Shown here piece by piece: positions 35,323 through 43,053 of a stretch of 64,000 nucleotides of DNA. Source of the DNA: Treponema brennaborense DSM 12168 (GTDB lineage: Bacteria > Spirochaetota > Spirochaetia > Treponematales > Treponemataceae). Under the pieces are notes generated by a model. That model ran no database searches, was not told the DNA's origin, and was given only the letters and a program-made list of their open reading frames with translations. Every line of letters starts with the position of its first letter. The stretch's first letter is position 1. Made by a program: the position numbers and the translations under genes. The stretch is taken from assembly GCF_000212415.1 (NCBI RefSeq), contig NC_015500.1, forward strand, positions 930,001-994,000. Reading direction: 5' to 3'.

Positions 35323-36120
35323 TCAGTCGGCGCGAGGCCGTTTTTCAAACAGATACGTGTACCGGGCAAAAAAATACCGGCCGACGAATCTGCTCATAAA
35401 CGCCTTGCATTTCCACTTCCATGCCATAATTGCCGTCCGTCTGCCGCGTTCAAGCGCCCGCAGCGCGTGGCGGACGACGCTTTCCGCCGATTTTCCGTGC
35501 AGCACCCGCGTCCGCGCACCGTTGGACGCGACGTCCGCAAATTCCGTGTCGACCGGTCCGGGGCAAACGGCCAGCACCCGTATTCCGCTGTCCGCGACTT
35601 CCGCGGCGAGGGCGAGCGTATAGCTGAGCACGTATGCTTTGGTCGCTCCGTACACGGCGAAGTTGCCGAGCGGTATAAAGGCGGCGAGACTGGACACGTT
35701 TACGACGGAACAGCCGCCCGTCATAAACGGAAGCACGGCGCCGCACAATCCGGTGAGCGCCGTTACGTTCAGTTCTATCATCTCGAGCTGCTTTTCCAGC
35801 GGCGTCTGAACGAACGGGCCGTAGGTGCCGAATCCCGCGTTGTTGACCAGCGTGTCGACGGTCAGTCCGTCGGGGCAGCGTTCCGCTTCCCGTTCGAGCA
35901 GTGCCAAAAATCGCCCGTATCCGGCGGCGCCTGCGATATCCATATCGAACACGCGCACGGCGGAACCGGCGTTTTCGAGTTCTGCCGCGAGTTCCCGTAA
36001 TCTGTCTTTTCTGCGGGCAATCAGCCACAACTCGTCTATTGCCGGTTTTCGGGCGAGCTGCCGTGCAAATTCCGTACCCATGCCGGAACTTGCGCCTGTT
36101 ACGATAATTATCCGTTTCAT
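35323..36120 (-). CDS. Short-chain dehydrogenase/reductase
   Basis: A 265-residue classical SDR. The NAD(P) site is VTGASSGMGTEFARQLA, then DTLVNNAGFGTYGPF, the catalytic Ser in SVVNVSSLAAFIPLGN, and Y-x-x-x-K in VYGATKAYVLSY. Cofactor use and substrate are not clear. The start at ATG 36120 is supported by alignment of the Rossmann fold. There is no ribosome site; TATAAT ends 7 nt before the ATG, so the mRNA is predicted leaderless. Confidence 0.85.
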   Translation of the reverse strand: MKRIIIVTGASSGMGTEFARQLARKPAIDELWLIARRKDRLRELAAELENAGSAVRVFDMDIAGAAGYGRFLALLEREAERCPDGLTVDTLVNNAGFGTYGPFVQTPLEKQLEMIELNVTALTGLCGAVLPFMTGGCSVVNVSSLAAFIPLGNFAVYGATKAYVLSYTLALAAEVADSGIRVLAVCPGPVDTEFADVASNGARTRVLHGKSAESVVRHALRALERGRRTAIMAWKWKCKAFMSRFVGRYFFARYTYLFEKRPRAD

Positions 36121-36156
36121 ATGTTCGATTATACGCCGATTCTTCCGTGCGGACAA
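36121..36156 (-). promoter_or_regulatory. SDR gene promoter, predicted leaderless
   Basis: On the minus strand TTGTCC (36151-36156), exactly 17 nt, and a perfect TATAAT (36128-36133) leave 7 nt (36121-36127) before the start codon. Confidence 0.7.
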
Positions 36157-36223
36157 GATCCTTCCGTTCCGTCCGATATTAAAAAATGCTTCAGTCTATT
36201 TTACCTTTTTCAATTTTTTCTGC

Positions 36224-36260
36224 TTGACAATTCTGCCTTACCTATCTACTATAGTACATT
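36224..36260 (+). promoter_or_regulatory. alaS promoter, predicted leaderless
   Basis: A perfect TTGACA (36224-36229), 17-nt spacer and TACTAT (36247-36252) are 8 nt from the alaS ATG. No ribosome site is present. Confidence 0.65.
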
Positions 36261-38048
36261 ATGACTGCTAACGAATTACGTTCTAAATACATTGAGTTCT
36301 TCAAAAGCAAGAACCATGTCGAAATTTCCGGTAAATCGCTGATTCCGGAAAATGATCCAACGGTCCTTTTTACGACTGCCGGTATGCATCCGTTAGTTCC
36401 GTATCTGATGGGTGAACCGCATCCGGCCGGAAAACGCCTGGTCGATTATCAGAAATGTATCAGAACCGGCGACATCGAATCCGTAGGTGATTCGAGTCAC
36501 CTGACTTTTTTTGAAATGCTGGGGAACTGGTCGCTGGGCGACTATTTTAAACAGGAATCCATCGGCTTCAGCTTTGAATTTTTGACGAAACCCGAATATC
36601 TGCATATTCCGCTCGAAAAACTGTCCGTAACCGTTTTTGCCGGAGACGAAAGCGTCCCCCGTGACGACGAATCCGCCGCCCGATGGGAACAGCTGGGCAT
36701 TCCGCGCGAACGGATCCATTTCCTGCCGCGCTCGGACAACTGGTGGGGTCCCGCCGGTGAAACCGGGCCGTGCGGTCCCGATACCGAAATTTTCATAGAC
36801 ACCGGCAAACGCGCCTGTTCCGAAAATTGCCGCCCCGGCTGCGGCTGCGGCAAATATATAGAAATCTGGAACAACGTTTTCATGCAGTACAATAAGGATG
36901 CGGACGGCGTATACACGAAGCTCGCCCATCCGTGCGTAGATACCGGAATGGGCGTGGAGCGTACCGTCGCGATGCTGCAGGGCAAAAAATCCGTGTATGA
37001 AACGGAAGTGTTTACGCCGCTGATCGCCGTAATTGAAAAACTGACCGGAAAAACGTACGGGACCGACGAAGCCTCCGACACGTCTATCCGTATCATCTGC
37101 GACCACGTGCGCGCCGCGACGTTCATTCTCGGCGATCCCAAAGGCGTGCTGCCTTCAAACGTCGGAGCCGGATACGTGCTGCGCCGTATCATCCGCCGTG
37201 CCGTGCGCCACGGACGGAAGCTCGGTCTCGACGGCGAATTCCTGAAAGAACCCGCGCAGACCGTTATCGGCATGTATCGGGACGCGTATCCCGAAGTTGA
37301 CGCAAAGCGCGAGCTCATTTTGGCTGAATTGCAGCGCGAAGAACAGAAATTCCTTGAAACCCTGAAAAAGGGCGAAGCCGAATTCGATAAATTGGTGCCG
37401 AACTTGCTGAAAAATCCGGCGAAAGTAATACCCGGCCGCGTTGCATTCCGTCTGTACGATACGTTCGGCTTTCCCGTCGAACTGACGGAAGAACTCGCCG
37501 GTGAACACGGGCTGACCGTCAACCGCGAAGAATTCGACGCTGCGTACAAGAAGCACCAGGAACTGTCGCGCGCCGGCAGTGAACAGGTGTTCAAAGGCGG
37601 TCTCGCCGACCATTCGGAAATTACGACGAAGTATCACACGGCGACGCATCTGCTGCATAAAGCGCTGAAAATGGTGCTCGGTGATCATATCGCGCAAAAA
37701 GGATCGAATATTACCGCCGAACGGCTGCGGTTTGATTTTTCACATCCGGCGCCGATGACGAAAGAAGAAATTCAGCGCGTTGAAGATATCGTAAACGAAC
37801 AGATCCGGCGTGATCTGAAGGTTACGATGGAAGTCATGGATCTGGAAGAAGCGAAAAAAGGCGGCGCTACGGCGCTGTTCGGTGAAAAATACGAATCAAA
37901 AGTAAAAGTGTATACGATCGGCGATTTTTCAAAAGAAGTATGCGGCGGTCCGCACGTGGAGCACACCGGCTTGATCGGGACGTTCAAAATTCAAAAAGAA
38001 CAGTCTTCTTCCGCCGGTGTCCGCCGTATCCGCGCGGTCATATCGTAA
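36261..38048 (+). CDS. alaS: Alanyl-tRNA synthetase, short form without C-Ala domain
   Basis: A 595-residue AlaRS. The catalytic domain begins LRSKYIEFFKSKNHVEI and holds motif regions such as FTTAGMHPLVPYLMG and FLPRSDNWWGPAGETGPCGPD. The editing domain has HTATHLLHKALK and, at the end, VCGGPHVEHTGLIG. Typical bacterial AlaRS is about 875 residues; this one stops right after the editing domain (SSSAGVRRIRAVIS), so the dimerising C-Ala domain is missing. I recall similar short AlaRS in other treponemes. The stop codon and close downstream gene argue against a frameshift. Confidence 0.93.
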   Translation: MTANELRSKYIEFFKSKNHVEISGKSLIPENDPTVLFTTAGMHPLVPYLMGEPHPAGKRLVDYQKCIRTGDIESVGDSSHLTFFEMLGNWSLGDYFKQESIGFSFEFLTKPEYLHIPLEKLSVTVFAGDESVPRDDESAARWEQLGIPRERIHFLPRSDNWWGPAGETGPCGPDTEIFIDTGKRACSENCRPGCGCGKYIEIWNNVFMQYNKDADGVYTKLAHPCVDTGMGVERTVAMLQGKKSVYETEVFTPLIAVIEKLTGKTYGTDEASDTSIRIICDHVRAATFILGDPKGVLPSNVGAGYVLRRIIRRAVRHGRKLGLDGEFLKEPAQTVIGMYRDAYPEVDAKRELILAELQREEQKFLETLKKGEAEFDKLVPNLLKNPAKVIPGRVAFRLYDTFGFPVELTEELAGEHGLTVNREEFDAAYKKHQELSRAGSEQVFKGGLADHSEITTKYHTATHLLHKALKMVLGDHIAQKGSNITAERLRFDFSHPAPMTKEEIQRVEDIVNEQIRRDLKVTMEVMDLEEAKKGGATALFGEKYESKVKVYTIGDFSKEVCGGPHVEHTGLIGTFKIQKEQSSSAGVRRIRAVIS

Positions 38049-38160
38049 TTGTAACGAAACGGGGTTAAACCTGTTATATACCATATATGCAGCTGTGACA
38101 GAGCAGTGCGACCAATTTTTCCAACCGTACGGAGTGCGGTATTTTAGAGGAGTTTCCCTG

Positions 38161-39243
38161 ATGAAGCGTTTGGTAGTAAGTTTCATAGTATGTATCTGCG
38201 GCGCCGCCGCCGTTTTTGCGCAGGCCGATTTGCAGCCGCTCGCGAATGTAAAGCTGTATCAGCCGGAATCGATCACGTTGAAACAGCTTAAAAACCGGGT
38301 CGAATCGTATAAGCTGCAGTCCGGCGTCGCGTCGTTTACCGTCGATCAGAAAAAAGAAATCCTTAACGGCATGATCGATGAAAAACTCGTCGTGCAGGCC
38401 GCCATGAAAAACGGCATCAATATAACCGACGCGCAGATAAACGACTATTTCCTGTCGTACATGTCCCAGCAGATCGGCCAGACCGTAACCGAAGTTCAGC
38501 TCGCAAAACTGGTAAAGGAACAAACCGGTATGTCCTTGGACGATTATATCAAGGGCCAGGTCGGAATGGGACTTGCCGAATACAAGAGTTATCTGAAAAA
38601 CCAATTGATCGCGCAGCAGTACATTCTTTCTTTGAAGCAGAGTGAAGTGCAGAAAATAGCGCCGACGGATGAAGAGATCCGTGCGTTTTACGAAATGAGC
38701 AAATCGTCGTTCGTGCAGAGCGACGTGTTGAAGCTGTTTTTGGTCGTTGTTCCCAAAAACGATGATGAAAAAGCCGCCCGTAAAAAGATTACGGGTATGT
38801 TTGACGACGTAAAAAGCAAAAAGCTGACTGCGGATAAAATTAAGGCGCTGCAGCAGTCCGACAGTTCTTTTCAGGCAGGCGATTTGTACGTCAGCAAAAC
38901 GGCACAGGCCGCACAGCAGCTGGGAATCAATTATCAGGGATTGCTGGAGCTTTTTACGAAAGATACGGGATTCATTTCCGATTTGAACGAAACCGATACC
39001 GATTTTCAGTTTTACATTGTCCGCAATAAATACGATGCCAAAATGCTGACGCTGAGCGACGTCGTGCAGCCCGATTCCACGGTAACGGTGTACGAATATA
39101 TCCGCCAGAATCTTACCGCGCAGAAGCAGTCCCAGTTTTTGGTGGCTGCGGTTCAGGAAGTAACGGAAAGTCTGCGTGTACCTGAAAATTATCAGATGCT
39201 GAAAACCGGCAGTGCGCTTGATTCTCTGCTGCAGAACTGGTAG
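38161..39243 (+). CDS. SurA/PrsA-like periplasmic chaperone or PPIase
   Basis: A 360-residue secreted protein with signal peptide (cleavage near AVFAQA). Residues ~30-190 match the SurA/PrsA N-terminal chaperone region (KEILNGMIDEKLVVQAAMKNGINITDAQINDYF). The segment after IAPTDEEIRAFYEM is parvulin-like but lacks clear PPIase motifs. It would help outer-membrane proteins fold. The T. pallidum counterpart (as I recall, TP1016, a basic membrane protein) lies at the same place next to alaS. AGAGGAG before ATG 38161 sets the start. Confidence 0.8.
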   Translation: MKRLVVSFIVCICGAAAVFAQADLQPLANVKLYQPESITLKQLKNRVESYKLQSGVASFTVDQKKEILNGMIDEKLVVQAAMKNGINITDAQINDYFLSYMSQQIGQTVTEVQLAKLVKEQTGMSLDDYIKGQVGMGLAEYKSYLKNQLIAQQYILSLKQSEVQKIAPTDEEIRAFYEMSKSSFVQSDVLKLFLVVVPKNDDEKAARKKITGMFDDVKSKKLTADKIKALQQSDSSFQAGDLYVSKTAQAAQQLGINYQGLLELFTKDTGFISDLNETDTDFQFYIVRNKYDAKMLTLSDVVQPDSTVTVYEYIRQNLTAQKQSQFLVAAVQEVTESLRVPENYQMLKTGSALDSLLQNW

Positions 39244-39249
39244 ACCGCC

Positions 39250-39666
39250 GTGGCACGAAGAAAAGGTAGAATACTTGCGTTTCAGGCGCTGTTTTCATGG
39301 GATGTCGGCGGAATGTCCGTAGACGAACTGCTGGCGTTTCCCTGGATGGAAGCGGACGTGCTTGCGAAGACCGATGAGGGGAGTCTGTCTTTTGCCCGGC
39401 TTCTGATAGCCGGAACAATTGAACATATTGACGAAATAGATTCGCTGATAAAAGCCCATTTGGATTCATGGGATTTCGAGCGCATAAACAAAGTCGATCT
39501 CGCCGTATTGCGGATCAGCGTGTATCCGCTCCTCTATCAGCACGATATACATCCTTCCATCGTTATAGACGAAGCCATCGATATTGCGAAAGAATTCGGT
39601 TCGGGCGATTCGTTCCGTTTTATCAACGCGGTGCTGGATAATATCAGAAAAGACGTTTCGCCGTAA
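39250..39666 (+). CDS. nusB: Transcription antitermination factor NusB
   Basis: A 138-residue NusB that binds boxA RNA with S10 and supports rRNA antitermination. Seen: RRKGRILAFQALFSWD at the start and the family end block INKVDLAVLRISVYPLLY...IVIDEAIDIAKEFGSGDSFRFINAVLDNI. It uses a GTG start, 6 nt after the stop of the chaperone gene and with no ribosome site of its own, so its translation is probably coupled. Confidence 0.95.
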   Translation: MARRKGRILAFQALFSWDVGGMSVDELLAFPWMEADVLAKTDEGSLSFARLLIAGTIEHIDEIDSLIKAHLDSWDFERINKVDLAVLRISVYPLLYQHDIHPSIVIDEAIDIAKEFGSGDSFRFINAVLDNIRKDVSP

Positions 39667-39685
39667 TCCCGTTCGGAGTTTGCAG

Positions 39686-41440
39686 ATGAAAATACGGTAT
39701 GCGGGTTATGTTTGTACGCTCTGCTGTATGCTCGTATGCTTTTCATGCCGTATGAGTTCAAAGGAACAGGCGTTTACGGCAAAACTCGATGAAATAGACG
39801 TTGCCGTTTCGATAGGCGACACCTCCGCCGCCGTTGCGCTGCTTGACAAACTTGCAAAGCAGCCGGCCGGCGCGTTTCAGCGTCTGGGCGTGTATCGCAG
39901 ATATATGACACTCGGCCAAACCGCCGCTGCCGAAAAATATTTGCGTGCGGGACTTGAAAAATTACCGGAAAATCCTGAATTGACCGCCGTATACGTCTGG
40001 TTTTTGTACGGGCAGGGGCGTTCGGCTGAAGCGCTTGAAGCCGCCCGTCCGCTGCAGCAGACTCAGTACGCCGCGCTTCTGTCGGAATTGACGGTTCGGA
40101 ACGCGGCCGGCGGTGCGGCGTTAACCGATCCCGGTTTTATCCGGATTTATACGGATGCGTATGCCGCTTCAAAAAACGATTTATGGCTTCAAAACGCCGC
40201 CGTCATAGAAGCCGCTGCGAGCGGTGCGGTAGCCGTTTCCGCGTTTCCCCCGGAGCAAACGTGTACGATGCCGCTTTTCTGGGCGTATGCGGCGTACGAT
40301 GCCGGCAGGTATTCACAGGCGCTTGCGTATGCGAATACCGCCGCCGCGCGGGAAGGCGACGATTCGCTTGAAGCCCGGTTGCTTGCGGCCGATATTTTTA
40401 CCGCTTCGGGTGACGACGCGGCGGCGGAATCGGCGCGCGCGGCGATCATTGCGCGTAAAGGCGCTCCGGCAGCGCTTTATTTCAATTCCGCCCGGTACGC
40501 CCGTCTTACGGGCGATACGGTTCGGGAATACGAATTACTGAACGAATTGACTTCCTTATATCCGGATTACGTGCCCGGGCTTGACGCGTACGCGGATTTC
40601 GCGCTGCGGAGCGCCGCCGTTCCTCCCGAAGACGCGCTCGCGCGCGCCGTCAGGGCGGCCGGAATGCAGTCGGCCGGGATGAAAGCGTACGACGCCGTTC
40701 CGCGGATCAGTTCCGCATCGGTTATCTCCCGAATGGACGCCGCGCTGGAGCGCAGTCGGGATCCGCTGCTGGCTGCGATACGCTACCGCTATGCGTTTGA
40801 CTCCGCACTCGATACTTCCGCCGATCTGCAGAAAAAAATCGCCGAACTGTGGCTTTTATTGGAACGCTGGACGGATGCCGGCGGTGCGGTAAACGGAACG
40901 CTGGTGTCGTACGCCGTTCCGCTGCTGCTGTCCTTCGGTGAAGAGGCGGACGCGCGGCGTCTGTTCGATACGTACCTGCTGCGGCGTTACGGATCGTCCG
41001 TTTACGCGGATATCCTTTCCGAATTGAGTGCAGCGGAGTGCGGGTACGCGGCGTATTTTTGTGCGACTGGTGCGGGCGAGGGGCCCGATATTCCCGCCGC
41101 GCAGTATATCTATCAGTATCTTGCGGAAAATATGAAAGAATCGTATCCGGAACTCGCGGAAAAAAACGCGTACGAACCATCTCCCGACGTTTTGGTTAAT
41201 CTGGCGGAATTATACGCGGGTACGCGCAAGTACGACGCGGCAAAACGTTTATACGGTACGGCCGCCGGTAAAACCGCCGATACGCAGCTGAAAGCGGAAA
41301 TCCTGTACCGGCTTGCAGACACGCAATTCGCTTCGGGAGATAAACGCGCGGCGCTGATTTCCGCCGATTATTGTCTTTCCCTGAATTCTTCCCATGCCGG
41401 AGCGCGTATTTTGCGCAAACGGCTTGCGGCGGATCGCTGA
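39686..41440 (+). CDS. TPR-repeat lipoprotein
   Basis: A 584-residue predicted lipoprotein: the signal ends in MLVCFSC (Cys about residue 20). The mature part is built of helical repeats of TPR type (GQTAAAEKYLRAGLEKLPENPELT; YDAGRYSQALAYANTAAARE; a C-terminal pair around AKRLYGTAAGKTADTQLKAEI and ASGDKRAALISADYCLSLN). It is likely a periplasmic scaffold. GGAG before ATG 39686 sets the start. It is the last gene of the alaS-chaperone-nusB row. Confidence 0.82.
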   Translation: MKIRYAGYVCTLCCMLVCFSCRMSSKEQAFTAKLDEIDVAVSIGDTSAAVALLDKLAKQPAGAFQRLGVYRRYMTLGQTAAAEKYLRAGLEKLPENPELTAVYVWFLYGQGRSAEALEAARPLQQTQYAALLSELTVRNAAGGAALTDPGFIRIYTDAYAASKNDLWLQNAAVIEAAASGAVAVSAFPPEQTCTMPLFWAYAAYDAGRYSQALAYANTAAAREGDDSLEARLLAADIFTASGDDAAAESARAAIIARKGAPAALYFNSARYARLTGDTVREYELLNELTSLYPDYVPGLDAYADFALRSAAVPPEDALARAVRAAGMQSAGMKAYDAVPRISSASVISRMDAALERSRDPLLAAIRYRYAFDSALDTSADLQKKIAELWLLLERWTDAGGAVNGTLVSYAVPLLLSFGEEADARRLFDTYLLRRYGSSVYADILSELSAAECGYAAYFCATGAGEGPDIPAAQYIYQYLAENMKESYPELAEKNAYEPSPDVLVNLAELYAGTRKYDAAKRLYGTAAGKTADTQLKAEILYRLADTQFASGDKRAALISADYCLSLNSSHAGARILRKRLAADR

Positions 41441-41451
41441 AACGTAAGAGC

Positions 41452-41492
41452 AAAAAAAAGACCGCCGCAGCGCGACGCCGGGCAGTCCTTTT
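41452..41492. terminator. Bidirectional terminator between the TPR gene and groES
   Basis: AAAAAAAAGACCGCC and GGCAGTCCTTTT form the arms, with one G-U pair. The minus-strand direction ends in eight T and serves groES. Confidence 0.75.
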
Positions 41493-41507
41493 CCGTTATC
41501 GGTTATA

Positions 41508-41774
41508 TTATTCAATAACGGCGATAATATCGTCGCCTTTCAGAATCAAGTGATCTTCACCGTCGATTTTGATCGCCGTTCCCGCATACTTGTCGTACAT
41601 AACGTGTTCGCCGACTTTTACCTTGATTTTTTCAGTGTTGTCGCCGATTGCAACAACGGTAGCGGTCTGCGTTTTTTCCTGAGCCGTTTCGGGGATAATA
41701 ATACCGCTCGCGGTTTTTGATTCGGTTTTTTCCGTTTTTACCAGAACGCGGTCTGCTAGGGGTTTAACTTTCAT
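41508..41774 (-). CDS. groES: Co-chaperonin GroES (Cpn10)
   Basis: An 88-residue Cpn10, the lid of the GroEL chamber. Seen: [21 protein letters not shown], the mobile loop [14 protein letters not shown], and the closing [22 protein letters not shown] 6 nt before the ATG supports the start. groEL is not next to it, as is usual in treponemes. It faces the sigma factor gene. Confidence 0.96.
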   Translation of the reverse strand: MKVKPLADRVLVKTEKTESKTASGIIIPETAQEKTQTATVVAIGDNTEKIKVKVGEHVMYDKYAGTAIKIDGEDHLILKGDDIIAVIE

Positions 41775-41818
41775 ATAAGTCCTCCATGTGGATTATTATT
41801 TGTTTGTTTGCACTATTT

Positions 41819-41847
41819 AATATACGAATGAAACGGACGAACGTCAA
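41819..41847 (-). promoter_or_regulatory. groES promoter
   Basis: On the minus strand TTGACG (41842-41847), 17 nt, TATATT (41819-41824). I found no CIRCE repeat near it. Confidence 0.65.
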
Positions 41848-42085
41848 GAAAAATCGCATATTCGGCGTCCGTTTTTGTGTCTTTTTGATACGGCTGCACC
41901 CGTTCCGTTCTTTGCTGTGTCATTCTGAACCACTGTTTTATGCTTTCGCTCCGTGTGTGTCGTTTTGATACACTCGCTGCGGACGGCTGCTTTTTTTAAC
42001 GTTTCATTAGACCGTTGCCGTTTTATATAATTCATTGCTTTATAACGATATATGGTGTCATTTTCTGGCGGAGAAAAAACGGTGA
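41848..42085. other. Intergenic region between groES and the sigma factor gene
   Basis: The divergent gap of 373 nt has no credible gene. Its flanks hold the groES promoter and the sigma-54-type promoter. The middle is AT-rich with no strong repeat. If the sigma-54 promoter is real, an enhancer site for its activator could lie here, but I cannot point to one. Confidence 0.4.
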
Positions 42086-42108
42086 AAGTTGGCACGATTA
42101 TTGCTATA
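42086..42108 (+). promoter_or_regulatory. Sigma-54 (RpoN) promoter of the sigma factor gene
   Basis: The core TGGCACG (42090-42096), four bases, TTGCT (42101-42105) matches the full -24/-12 consensus, with flanking bases AAAGT before and ATA after also fitting. GG and GC are 12 nt apart, as required. The predicted start near 42115 leaves ~33 nt of leader with a ribosome site (AAGGAG). A sigma-70 reading would need a 12-nt spacer. Confidence 0.8.
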
Positions 42109-42147
42109 TAATTAGTGTCAACGAATTATATTATAAGGAGATTCAAA

Positions 42148-43011
42148 ATGGCAACAGTTAAGAATTATACGATGGCTTCGGACGATAACGTATTGGCTCT
42201 GTATCTTAAAGAAATCAATAAAATACCGCTGTTGAGCCGTGAAGAAGAAACCGATCTTGCCGTCAAAGCTGCGGCCGGCGACAAAGCTGCCAAAGATCGA
42301 ATCGTTAATGCAAATCTCCGGTTTGTTGTTAATGTTGCAAAAAAATATCAGAATCACGGACTTGATTTAGTCGACTTGATAAGCGAAGGCAATATCGGTT
42401 TGATGACTGCAATAGAACGTTTCGACGTGTCAAAAGGATATCATTTCATTTCATACGCCGTCTGGTGGATCCGGCAGTCGATTTTGAAAGCGATCTGCGA
42501 AAAATCGCGCATGATCCGGCTCCCGCTCAACCGTGCGAACGAACTGGTGCAAATAGAACACGCGCGGAAATTGGTTGCCCAGGATAAGACAGAAGAAGAA
42601 GAAATCACGGAAGTTGCCGATATGCTGAACATGGACGTGTCGCACGTGCGTGAAATGCTGAATATTTCACGCGATATGATTTCGCTCGACGCGTCTATCC
42701 GTTCTTCCGATCAGGACAGCGCTTCCATCGGTGAATTCCTGGAAGATTCCCGGTACGAAGATCCTGCCGATACGGTGCTGAACGCTTCCATGCAGGACGA
42801 CATCGACGGCGTGTTGGGGACGCTTACCGACAAGGAAGCCGACGTACTGCGCTACCGCTTCGGATTGAACGGCAATAAATCGATGTCTTTGAAAGAAGTC
42901 GGTGATAAATTTAACCTGACCAAGGAACGCATCCGCCAGATTGAAAAGAAAGCGATCAAACGGCTGCAGCATCCGGCCCGTACCGTCCGTCTTGAAGCGT
43001 ACGTCGCCTGA
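42148..43011 (+). CDS. Small sigma-70-family RNA polymerase sigma factor
   Basis: A 287-residue group 2/SigA-like factor. Region 1.2 is LALYLKEINKIPLLSREEE, region 2 NLRFVVNVAKKYQNHGLDLVDLISEGNIGLMTAIERFD with YAVWWIRQSI, region 3 EEEITEVADMLNMDVSHVREML, and region 4 TDKEADVLRYRFGLNGNKSMSLKEVG...RERIRQIEKKA. It lacks the long N-terminal region 1.1 of a main RpoD, so it is an alternative sigma factor (T. pallidum sigma-43, TP1012, sits next to groES too, as I recall). AAGGAG precedes ATG 42148. The sigma-54-type promoter upstream suggests control by RpoN. Confidence 0.9.
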   Translation: MATVKNYTMASDDNVLALYLKEINKIPLLSREEETDLAVKAAAGDKAAKDRIVNANLRFVVNVAKKYQNHGLDLVDLISEGNIGLMTAIERFDVSKGYHFISYAVWWIRQSILKAICEKSRMIRLPLNRANELVQIEHARKLVAQDKTEEEEITEVADMLNMDVSHVREMLNISRDMISLDASIRSSDQDSASIGEFLEDSRYEDPADTVLNASMQDDIDGVLGTLTDKEADVLRYRFGLNGNKSMSLKEVGDKFNLTKERIRQIEKKAIKRLQHPARTVRLEAYVA

Positions 43012-43053
43012 TATTCTCCGGTGCGAAACCTGCGGGTTTCAGGCCGGGTAGGG

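Noticed and set aside
42089-42112. Sigma-70 promoter TTGGCA ... TATAAT before the sigma factor gene
   Set aside because: The spacer would be only 12 nt; the sigma-54 reading fits all key positions.
41775-42147. CIRCE operator (HrcA site) near groES
   Set aside because: No TTAGCACTC-N9-GAGTGCTAA or close variant is present.
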